Assembly (NCBI GenBank): GCA_902459845.2
Contig: CABPSV020000361.1
Coordinates: 416 to 18,190 of the forward strand
From: Hepatocystis sp. ex Piliocolobus tephrosceles
Lineage: Eukaryota; Apicomplexa; Aconoidasida; Haemosporida; Plasmodiidae
Direction of reading: 5' to 3'
DNA length: 17,775 bases
Both the position numbers and the translations under genes were made by a program. Below, one piece after another: positions 9,126 through 17,775 of this stretch (position 1 is the first letter of the stretch; every line of letters begins with the position of its first letter). The notes under the pieces are model-generated. The model was given only the letters and a program-made list of their open reading frames with translations, ran no database searches and was not told the DNA's origin.

Positions 9126-10466
9126 ATGGATTCAGAGGAAACTATAAACTTGGCAGTTAAATATGCGAAAGATGCTATTGCAGAAGATGAGAAAAAAAAT
9201 TATCAAGAGGCGTTAAATTTATACGTGCAAAGTTTACAATATTTTAATTATTTTTGCAAATATGAAAAAAATCCTAATATTAAGGAAATGATTTTGAAAA
9301 AGATGGAAACATATATGTCACGGGCTGAGAACTTAAAACAGATTCTTAATAAAAATGAGAAAACAGAAAATAAAGAAAAGGTTGGTAGTGCAGAAGAATC
9401 AAAAGATAGTATGAAAAATAAAATAAAAGATTTTATATTAAATAAAGATAACAATGTAAAATGGTCAGATGTTTGTGGATTAGAAACAGCAAAAGAGTTA
9501 TTAAAAGAAGCTATTATTTTTCCTTTAAAATTTCCAAATTTATTTAATGCAGGATCTTTACCTTATAAAGGTATATTATTATATGGACCACCAGGTACTG
9601 GTAAAAGTTATTTGGCTTTGGCTTGTTCTAATGAATGTAATATGAATTTTTTCAATATATCATCATCAGATTTAGTAAGTAAATATCAAGGAGAAAGTGA
9701 AAAATATATTAAATGTTTATTTGAAACTGCAAAAGAAAATTCTCCAGCAATTATTTTTATCGATGAAGTAGATTCTTTATGCGGTTCTAGGACAGATGGA
9801 GAAAATGAATCAACAAGAAGAATAAAAACAGAATTTTTAATTAATATGAGTGGATTAACTAATTATAAAAATAATATTGTAGTTATGGGTGCAACTAACA
9901 CACCTTGGTCTTTAGATAGTGGTTTTAGAAGAAGATTCGAAAAAAGAATTTATATTCCTTTACCTAACGCTTATGCAAGAATGAAAATATTTGAAAAATA
10001 TATAAATAAGGCATATCAAAAAACGATTAATAATAATACCAATACAAATGAAACAGATGAAAAAAAAAAAACGAAGAATACAGAAATAAATGATTGTGTC
10101 AGTAATTTTTCAAAAGAAGATATAAAATACTTTGCTGCGCTAACTGAAAATTACTCTGGTGCTGATATTGATATTGTTTGTAGAGATGCTGTATATATGC
10201 CTATAAAAAAATGTTTGTTATCCAAATTTTTTAAACAAGTTAAAAAAAATGGTAAAATTTATTATACTCCATGTTCTCCTGGAGATACTGACAGTACCAA
10301 GGTTGAAAAAAATGTCATGAGTATAAATGATAATGAATTATTACCCCCTCCTTTAACGGTACAAGATTTTAAAACAGCTATAACTAATGCAAAACCTTCT
10401 TTATCATTAGACGACTTAAAAAGGTATGATGAGTGGACAAAGCAGTACGGAATGGAGGGAACTTGA
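9126..10466 (+). CDS. VPS4: VPS4, MIT-domain AAA ATPase of ESCRT-III disassembly
   Basis: VPS4 hexamers hydrolyse ATP to pull ESCRT-III subunits out of membrane-bound filaments in endosomal sorting, budding and abscission. The 446-aa frame is uninterrupted and close to the length I know for yeast and human VPS4 (437-444). The start at MDSEETINLAVKYAKDAI puts the MIT helices at residues 1-75 and has an AAAATG context. A Lys/Glu-rich linker follows, then WSDVCGLETAKELLKEAI (from 113). ATPase motifs are Walker A GPPGTGKS (154-161), pore loop SKYQGESEK (Y187), Walker B IIFIDEVDSL (209-218, E214), sensor 1 MGATNT (254-259) and the RRRFEKRIYIPLP arginine-finger block (268 on). The VPS4 hallmark TPCSPGD (381-387) and the C-terminal helix (PSLSLDDLKRYDEWTKQYG) separate it from katanin, spastin and fidgetin. 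Odd points are Tyr-Gln in the pore loop where Trp-Leu/Met is usual, and an Asn/Thr/Lys insert (about 299-325) in the small domain. Confidence 0.97.
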   Translation: MDSEETINLAVKYAKDAIAEDEKKNYQEALNLYVQSLQYFNYFCKYEKNPNIKEMILKKMETYMSRAENLKQILNKNEKTENKEKVGSAEESKDSMKNKIKDFILNKDNNVKWSDVCGLETAKELLKEAIIFPLKFPNLFNAGSLPYKGILLYGPPGTGKSYLALACSNECNMNFFNISSSDLVSKYQGESEKYIKCLFETAKENSPAIIFIDEVDSLCGSRTDGENESTRRIKTEFLINMSGLTNYKNNIVVMGATNTPWSLDSGFRRRFEKRIYIPLPNAYARMKIFEKYINKAYQKTINNNTNTNETDEKKKTKNTEINDCVSNFSKEDIKYFAALTENYSGADIDIVCRDAVYMPIKKCLLSKFFKQVKKNGKIYYTPCSPGDTDSTKVEKNVMSINDNELLPPPLTVQDFKTAITNAKPSLSLDDLKRYDEWTKQYGMEGT

Positions 10467-10551
10467 TCGATTTTTGCTATATACTAATACCAACTTAAAA
10501 AATAGCTAGATATAGTTAAAAAAAAGGGAAGTACGGCATGTATACGTGTGA

Positions 10552-10596
<45 letters not shown>

Positions 10597-11310
10597 TATT
10601 GTCGTACCCATTTGTAACTATTGAAAAATCCATCTTTAAAAAAAAAATACATAAATAAAAGTGTTATATTATTATTATTATTAAAAATCATAATTCATTT
10701 GTGTTTATTATCATACCTTTTTTTTTATGAAACATATCACATCATTGTGCATCATTATGCATCCTTTTGTTCTTTTTTTTTTTTTTTTTTTTTTTTGTGT
10801 AATACAAAAAGATAAAATGATTATAATTTGTATATATATATAAATATATATATATATTTTATTTTTTTATTCTCTTATTAAAAAAGGAAATTATCATATT
10901 ACAAGAAAAAAAGTAAATAAAAATAAAAATACAATAGCATCACACATTAGTAAATAAAATAGCTCAAACAATGAAGTGTTAAAAAAATGCACAGATATAT
11001 CTATGCACGATTTAAAATATAGTTATATTTTGTATATGTATTTTTTTAAAAAGTTATGAATTTATATTCATTCATAATGTATTTGTTTAAAAAAAAATAA
11101 AAAAAAAAATAAAAATATGGTTTGTTAAAAAACTTAAGTTTGCATTTGATCATTCTAAAAATAAATAAAAGTTTATACAAAAATAGTATTAAATAAATAA
11201 ACAATATATGTTATGTTCGTATTTGTTAAGTTTTCGTTGACAAAAGATTAATATATGGGTAGACGAGTGAACATACAAATGTGGGTGGAACAAAAGAAAC
11301 AGATGCTATT
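10467..11310. other. Convergent intergenic region between VPS4 and the giant gene
   Basis: Both genes end into this 844-bp stretch, so it should contain two 3' UTRs and polyadenylation sites. AATAAA-like words are too common to assign. It holds a (TA)20 run (10554-10593), a short CATCATTGTG/CATCATTATG duplication (10740-10760), a T24 run (10773-10796), TA-rich sequence at 10832-10857 and A-rich sequence around 11090-11115. No gene was seen. Confidence 0.75.
10554..10593. repeat. (AT)20 microsatellite
   Basis: Perfect AT run about 90 bases downstream of the VPS4 stop, the longest dinucleotide run in the window. Confidence 0.95.
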
Positions 11311-14300
11311 TTAAACATTTTCAACAGATTTTCTTATTTTTAACAATTTCCTTTTTAAAAATATCAGACGATTTAAGCATTTGCAATTCATATAATGGTC
11401 ATACAAACTGTTACTGTAGTTGTTGTTTTTGTTGTTGTCTTTGTTGTTGTTTTTGTTGCCACTCCCATTGTTAATATCTTCATTTTTTGTAGTTCCCATT
11501 TCATATAGTTTTTGAAAAGCCCTATTAGAAAATGGTACTATATCTTTTCTGTTATAATTGAGAATAGAATTATAACAGTAATCACAAAACTTCCGATTAA
11601 AATCCACTTCCATTTCTTGTCCCGAATAAGCATTTTCTGTTTTATTACCATCTGTTTTATTACCATCAGTTTTATTACCATCTGTTTTATTACCATCAGT
11701 TTTATTACCATCTGTTTTATTACCATCAGTTTTATTACCATCAGTTTTATTACCATCAGTTTTATTACCATCTGTTTTATTACCATCTTTTTTATTACCA
11801 TCAGTTTTATTACCATCAGTTTTATGGTTGGTAATTATATTTTTACTTTTTTCGTTTTTTTTTTGTATAAAATAATCATCATTCATATTTAAAATGTAAT
11901 TAATAATATGGTAAAGATATGGAAACAAATTTAAAATAATATTTAAAAAAATATAATTTTTACAATATATTGTTAGTGCTAAAATATGGATGGGAAGCTT
12001 TAATAATATAAAAATTCGTAACATAAACCATATCATGTCATTTTTATAGATAGAACAAAGTTCAGTTATGGAATAATTAGTTTGGGTTTGCATATTTTTT
12101 TTATGATATATATGTTTTTGATTGTTATTTTTTTTGTTACTATCCTGATTATTTGTTTTTGTTGTTAAATTTATTATATTATTAATAATATAATCATACA
12201 TTTTTTTTTTTATTTGATATTTCAACTGTTTTTTGGAATAAGTATGATTATTCATATTACACAGATATAAATAATAATATAAATATTTTAATGTGTTGTA
12301 TATAGGTATGTATATATATGTAGATGGTGTGAAAGAAGTTTCTAAAAATATATAATTGGTTAGTTTATTATAAATATTAAATGAATATAAATTATTTTGA
12401 TATTTATCTTTCATGTTTTTTAATTCTAATTTCGTTATGCGCTTTATATTTCTTTTTTTTAAATTATCATTATTTTTCTGACCATTATATTGATTCTGCT
12501 GTTGTTTTATTTTTAAACAGTCTACTTCTAAATAGGTTTTAAACGATTTATAGATATCAATAAAAAAAATAGGTTTTTTTATAATATTTGGAAAAAAGTT
12601 TTTATTAATAATTTCATGTTCTCTTTTTGTTATTTCAAAAACGGTTTGCATCTTTTTTATGTAGTTCGTATATTCGATGTAGTCCTGGTCAAATTGTTTT
12701 AATTCTTTTGACACATATTCTGGCGTACCCCTTTCCAATGCATTCACATTATCTAACTTAACCTTATTGTTATGCTTATTTTTTTCAACGTATGTATCAT
12801 TTTGTTTTACTTTTGTACTATCCTCAGATTGTAACGTGTTGCATTTTTTTTCGCATACGATTCCTTCACAGGATGTACCAATATTTTTAGTCTTTTCATT
12901 AATTGTCGTAAAATCATATTCAGAGTTTTTTATGTAAAACTGTGACGACTGTAACGACTGTGACGATTGTGATGATTGTGACGACTGTGATGATTGTGAC
13001 GACTGTGATGATTGTGACGACTGTGATGATTGTGACGACTGTGATATATCTATAGGACATATACCCCAAAAAACATTTTGAAAATAATTGGATTGTAAAA
13101 AATGAGTACATGTAAAAAAAGATGCAATATCTATTTTTAAAGAAGTGATAAAATCATATAATTCAAACCAAAGCATATTATTTATGTAATAACAAACTAT
13201 ATTTTGAATTATAATAATAAACCTAATATAAATATTTAAAATATCACTATAGTTTATTTTTCCTTCATCCTCTTCGTTTTTATCAGTTAGTTTGGATTCA
13301 ATTTGTTGTTTCTTTTCTTGTTTGAAGTTACAAAGTTCGTTAACCTGATCAAATACGTTATTATTACACGAATGTAACTTTTCAAATGCGTTAATATTAC
13401 TTTTTACAAAGTTTATTATATTTTCGTTATAAAAAAATTCATATACAATTTTATTCATTTTTAAATTTTTAAAAGCGAAACTATTAATATGTAGCATGTT
13501 ATTTTGTTTTGCTGTTTTACTCTTGTTGGTTCTTTTATTATTATTACTAGTGGTGGTAGTGGTTCTATTGCTACTATTGCTACTATTGCTATTATTGCTA
13601 CTATTACTACTGTTGTTGTTGTTACTACGATCGATAGTACTAACAATGTGTGTCGTGTCAAATAAGCAACTTAAATGTTGTATATCGTTTAATTGTTTAG
13701 GGGTGTTCTTATGTAAATTATAAGCACACAAAAGAAAAAACATAAAATTTTGAGAATGTTTAGGATATTGTTTTAATAAATTTATTACGTTTTTTATGTT
13801 TTTTAATCCAAAATAATTTAAGTGATAAATATGATGATTATTATTAGCTTGTTTTTTTTCATATAATGTGTAAAATAAAAGAGCTGTATAGTTTAAAATT
13901 TCTTCTGTATATGTTATGTTATGTCTTAAAGTCATATATAACAAATACATACAATAAAATTTACGAATGTCATATACTCCTATATAATTTTGTATATTAA
14001 CAATGTATAAAGAACATATATTATATCGTTTAGTTGTTAAACAATTTTGCATAAAAGAATGAGGTGTTAAATTTCCTATTGTATAAATTAAAATAGCAGT
14101 AATATATGGATCCATTTTTTTTATTATTTGTATTATAATTTCGGAAATATGAGAAGAACAATGTCTTTTTAATACATTTAATATTTTATATAATTGAAAT
14201 ATATATTTCTTTTGTAATATACATAATAAATAAAATACAATATAATAAACATGGCAATTCATTTTATAAGCATAATCACTTTGTATTTCAAACACGTCTT

Positions 14301-14498
14301 TACTTATTTTATTCGTTGAAACAATGTTAAATTTTAATAAACATGTTATCGCTAAACATATATCTTTATCTGTTATTTTTTTTTTCAAAAAATTTATTTT
14401 ATTTATGTCTTTACAAAAATCATTTATATTACTTTCTTTTAAAAAAGTCATTAATTTTTTTTTATTCAATTCGTTTTTTGTTCGTCCATTCGCGTCAC

Positions 14499-14547
<49 letters not shown>

Positions 14548-17500
14548 GTTGTTGTTGTTGTTATTATATTTTGCACATATTTTATTACTCTCTAAATTGA
14601 AACATAACACATAATCACATATATAGTTTAATAATATTTTACCCATTTTTTTTTCTTTAAACTTTTTACTTAAAAAAAAATAATATAACATAATAAGGGA
14701 CACATTTAAAACTGTTTTTTGTTGCATCTCTTGGATAATAATCATATCGTAATACCTTTTATTATTAGATAACTTAGTCAGAAATTCATACACAAGTTTA
14801 TACATTGTAACATATACATTATTTAATTTGTTAAAAGTTTTATATAGAACCATATCCATTATATTTACTCCAAAACTGTTATTCCGTATATATTTTATTA
14901 TAATATTAACTATTAAGTTATGCATTTTTTTTTTTTTTTTTATTGCTTCATTGTTCATAAAAGACCATTCATATTCATTGAGTCTTTTTGAATATACATA
15001 ACTGTATAGTTTGAAAACTTGTAGTAAAATTGTGTTTATGTAACTGTTTATTTGTAAGTTGAATTTTACAAATGGAGATTGTAAAAGGAGGTTCTCAGTT
15101 TGCCCATTATTTTGCCCATTATTTTGACCAGCATCGTTCCCATTATTCTGCTTATCATAGTGTCTTCCAGTTTTATGGTCACCCTTGTCATCGTTAGAAT
15201 AGCCAATTTCATTCTTTTCCAATAACAAAGTATTATTTTTATCATCGGATAATTTATTATACATAATATTTACATACATACCTATATTATGTATAACTTC
15301 ATAAATGTGATTGTCTAAGTTGTTAGAAAATTTATTTAATCTCATGTGTCTAAAAATGAACATATTATGTTTCAAATATTTACTACTTTCAAAAAATATG
15401 GAATTTTTTAACTTTTCAAAAAATCGAAATAATCCAATTTTATTGAAACATTTACTAATACTAATTACATCCATACTATTTTTACAGCCTAAGTATAAAT
15501 AGCATGATTTTTTTTGATTTTCTAATTCATCCAAAATGGAAAAAAAATTATTTTTACAGACTGTTTTGTTTAATATATTTATTAGTTTGTTTTTATATCG
15601 ATTATTATTGTAATAATAATTAAAAAAAAAAAACAAATATTTTTCTAATAAATTACGTTTTTTTTTCCATTTAATGTGCCTGTTAGAAGGTTCAAACGAG
15701 TTGTATACGTTACACATCGTTCGCATATGTTTGTTCCTTCGTTTATCCATGAGTTTGTCATTTTGTTTGTTTCTGTACTCATCACTTGACATGCTTTTTT
15801 TTAACTGAATACTTGTATCTAATTTACAATTACTTGCGCTTACATAATTCTCATTGTGCATAATCAGACCTTTAAAAAAAGTGCTTAAATTAGAAGTATA
15901 AAATAAAGCTTCTTTTATTGCTTCTTCCCAATAATTTTGATCTTCGTCAATATAGTTATTAGTGGTGAAAATAGTACTATTTTCAATCATTACTTTTCGT
16001 TTTAATCGGATCAACTTTTTATAATTTTCTGAATTTTCATTTAATTTATTTTTAAATATGTATTCGAAAAAGTGGTATTTGGAGTTTGCACTGTTTGGTT
16101 CGAATGGGTCTAAGGAAAATAAAGAAGAGAAATTTTGTGTTATGTCCGATTGTGCTATGTCCGATTGTGCTATGTCCGATTGTGCTATGTCCGGTTGTGC
16201 TATGTCCGGTTGTGCTATGTCCGATTGTGCTATGTCCGATTGTGCTATGTCCGGTTGTGCTATGTCCGGTTGTGCTATGTCCGGTTGTGCTATGTCCGAT
16301 TGTGCTATGTCCGGTTGTGCTATGTCCGATTGTGCTACGTTTGATTGTGCTACGTTTGATTCAAAAACATTTGCCTTTACTGTTCCATTTTTATCATACC
16401 TTTGATGAGTATTTTCTTTTGTATAACAAAATTCACTATCTACTATACCACGACGAGATAGTAATCCTTTTTTTTTGAATGGTGTTAAGAGCGTATTTGA
16501 AAAAAAAGCCAAATCCGATTTTTTAATATTTTTATTATTTATATATATGAGATAAATAATGTAATAGTAAAATAAATATATGTAGTAGATATTGGTGGGC
16601 CATATATGTTTGATGGGTGTAGGTAAAGAATAATAAAATAAATTATAATCAGTTTTAACAATCCGTATATAATCTACTTTTTTCTTAAAAACGTAACTAA
16701 ATTCAAAATCATAGCAATTATTATTATGATTAAAAAAAATGTGTAAAAATATAAGAGAGTTATCAAAATTTAAAAATACATAATTATATATATCTAAAAG
16801 TGAATAAAAACAAATTGGTTTTATAAAAAAATTATTATTTTTATTTAATGGTAAAATAAAAACTACTTCCGATTTAATTAAATATTCACCTTTATCTTTA
16901 TCTTTATCAATATCATTATTTTTTTCTTTTACAATTTTAAAGCATAACAAATTATAAAATGCGTCTAAAACAGTAAGGAATTTTATTTTATTATCATCCA
17001 GTAGATTATAATTTATATTGTTTTTGTTTCTGTTGTCCCAGTTGTTAAAACCTTGTTTTCCAACCATATCCGTGTTTGTACTCTTTCCTATATTTGTCTC
17101 TTTTCCCATCATATTATTATTTCCCCTTTCGCTCTGTTTTACGATTCCTTCTCCTGGTAAAGCATTTTCGCTTTTATAATGTACATAAGTTAATATAGGT
17201 CGATATAATAATTTTATTGAACCGATATAATTTGTAAATCTTAAAATATTATTTATATTATAAAAATATATTATATAATAAAAATTGTTTTCATTCAAAA
17301 TTTTTTCATAGTGTTGTGTCATATATTTAGAATAGGTACTTTGTTTATTATAATTTTCTGTTTTATTAAATATGTTATGTACATTGAATTTATAATCATA
17401 TCTTGTTTTATTTGTTTGTGTTGTGCTTATGTTACTATCAGAAGATGTTGTATCATCAAAAAATAAATTATGTTCACATTGTTGAATATTATTTTTTTTA

Positions 17501-17775
17501 TTATTGCCAACACAACAATTATTTCCAATCGTTTGATATATAGTATGACCATTTGTTTTATTATGACCATTTGTTTTATTATGACCATTTGTTTTATTAT
17601 GACCATTTGTTTTATTATGACCATTTGTTTTGTTATGACCATTTGTTTTGTTATGACCATTTGTTTTGTTATGACCATTTGTTTTGTTATGACCATTTGT
17701 TTTGTTATGACCATTTGTTTTGTTATGACCATTTGTTTTGTTATGACCATTTGTTTTGTTATGACCATTTGTTTT
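11311..17775 (-). CDS. Giant low-complexity-rich protein, possible RIC1-domain Rab GEF subunit (5' end missing)
   Basis: The frame is open from the right edge to TAA at 11313-11311, giving 2,154 visible codons; the first Met at 17322 is not the start, because the same frame is open upstream through a KTNGHN array. The visible part alternates hydrophobic, Tyr/Ile/Leu-rich, probably helical sections with five repeat arrays. A segment at about 14090-13975 (visible residues 1229-1267) reads IGNLTPHSFMQNCL then YNICSLYIVNIQNY. A WFELYDFITSLK block lies near 13170. This order resembles the RIC1 C-terminal domain (G-x-P, F-x-x-CL, then Y-L-x-x-LQN, then W-x-L-x-x-x-I-x-FLK). RIC1 with RGP1 activates Rab6 at the Golgi. 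The two halves are separated by a roughly 240-aa insert, much longer than usual, so this is tentative. Near the C-terminus FCDYC and HYMNCKC could form a degenerate zinc site. No signal peptide can be judged. Confidence 0.9.
11410..11475 (-). repeat. Asn/Lys/Asp-rich low-complexity stretch
   Basis: Reads GNKNNNKDNNKNNNYSN in the giant protein, between the CDYC motif and the final basic helix. Encoded by irregular AAC/AAA triplets. Confidence 0.75.
11641..11820 (-). repeat. 12-copy 15-bp array encoding KTDGN
   Basis: Twelve in-phase 15-nt units, read as Lys-Thr-Asp-Gly-Asn (one unit KKDGN). Threonine is written ACA in some units and ACT in others, a synonymous mix showing that different variants spread within the array. 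It lies about 100 codons before the C-terminus of the giant protein. The unit is related to the KTNGHN array at the right edge. Confidence 0.95.
12941..13044 (-). repeat. 9-bp array encoding SSQ, with 18-bp higher-order period
   Basis: About eleven Ser-Ser-Gln tripeptides. In the middle, codon variants TGTGACGAC and TGTGATGAT (plus strand) alternate, giving an 18-bp period. The GC level is well above the neighbours. Ser/Gln tracts in this position would be disordered. Confidence 0.9.
13531..13628 (-). repeat. Asn/Ser/Thr-rich low-complexity insert
   Basis: Reads as mixed NNNNSSNSSNN and RTTTTTSNNN runs in the giant protein. It lies within the long insert separating the two halves of the putative RIC1 domain. 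Confidence 0.85.
14499..14567 (-). repeat. Poly-Asn tract, about 22 residues
   Basis: AAT and AAC triplets (plus strand ATT then GTT). The change from AAC codons at one end to AAT codons at the other is a clean switch with no mixing. Poly-Asn is typical of P. falciparum-like proteomes. Confidence 0.95.
16141..16365 (-). repeat. 15-bp array encoding AQ(S/P)DI, 13 clean plus 2 diverged units
   Basis: Thirteen units TATGTCCGATTGTGC or TATGTCCGGTTGTGC (plus strand) give Ala-Gln-Ser-Asp-Ile or Ala-Gln-Pro-Asp-Ile. Two diverged units follow at 16336-16365. In protein order, the Ser/Pro pattern is S P S P P P S S P P S S S. The GC content is near half, far above the rest of the gene. All plus-strand frames are also open across the array, which produces spurious ORFs. 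Confidence 0.95.
17545..17775 (-). repeat. 18-bp array encoding KTNGHN, 12 full copies plus a partial at the edge
   Basis: Units start at 17545 and every 18 bases to 17761, and the array continues past the window. The read is Lys-Thr-Asn-Gly-His-Asn in the frame of the giant protein. The leftmost units end in AAT for the last Asn and the others in AAC, so one variant expanded to the right. The array lies near the N-terminal side of what can be seen. Confidence 0.95.

Noticed and set aside
11512..11892. A plus-strand FITICFITIS-repeat ORF
   Set aside because: Antisense reading of the KTDGN array inside the giant gene.
16058..16478. Three overlapping plus-strand repeat ORFs
   Set aside because: They are antisense readings of the AQ(S/P)DI array; the minus-strand frame is open for more than 6 kb around it.
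17320..17322. The ATG at 17322 as start of the giant protein
   Set aside because: The same frame is open for 151 more codons to the right edge and encodes an in-frame KTNGHN array, so the gene continues beyond the window.
17427..17768. A 113-aa MVITKQ-repeat frame on the minus strand
   Set aside because: It is another frame of the KTNGHN array, whose 18-bp units lack stops in that frame too.

Overview
The window looks like nuclear DNA from a malaria parasite (genus Plasmodium) or a very close apicomplexan relative. The grounds are extreme A+T richness, poly-T/poly-A tracts of up to about 97 bases, many (TA)n runs, long intron-less genes with Asn/Lys-rich proteins and low-complexity inserts, and AAAATG-type start contexts. 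I cannot place it to species. It reads as draft assembly: there is one NNN gap (3526-3528) and several homopolymers whose length cannot be trusted.

Layout. (1) 1-2647, minus strand: the 5' part of a gene that runs off the left edge. The N-terminal Lys/Asn-rich head, a short WYDL motif and a helical-repeat segment resemble the Noc1/Mak21/CEBPZ family of ribosome-assembly factors. The frame is broken by stops in a 63-nt Asn-coding micro-repeat (about 2323-2386) and then resumes in the same frame. (2) 2648-5150: intergenic, full of simple repeats, hairpins and small tandem duplications. (3) 5151-6650, minus: a complete 499-aa protein that I do not recognise. (4) 6651-9125: a divergent intergenic region with a 97-base T tract, a 10-bp array and a striking 17-copy 11-bp array. 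(5) 9126-10466, plus: a complete, intron-less VPS4 gene (MIT-domain AAA ATPase, ESCRT-III disassembly), the most certain call here. (6) 10467-11310: a convergent intergenic region. (7) 11311-17775, minus: at least 2,154 codons of a giant protein whose start lies beyond the right edge. It carries five distinct tandem-repeat or homopolymeric arrays, and a core segment with a pattern like the C-terminal domain of RIC1, part of a Rab6 exchange factor complex.

How the genes relate: nothing suggests an operon or a co-inherited cassette. VPS4 and the RIC1-like protein, if that call holds, would both act in membrane trafficking, but they are convergent and this may be coincidence. I found no tRNA, rRNA, CRISPR array or mobile element. 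The most interesting points are the interrupted frame in gene 1, the two tentative family assignments, a Tyr-Gln pore loop in VPS4, two related repeat arrays at opposite ends of the giant gene, and the helically phased 11-bp array.
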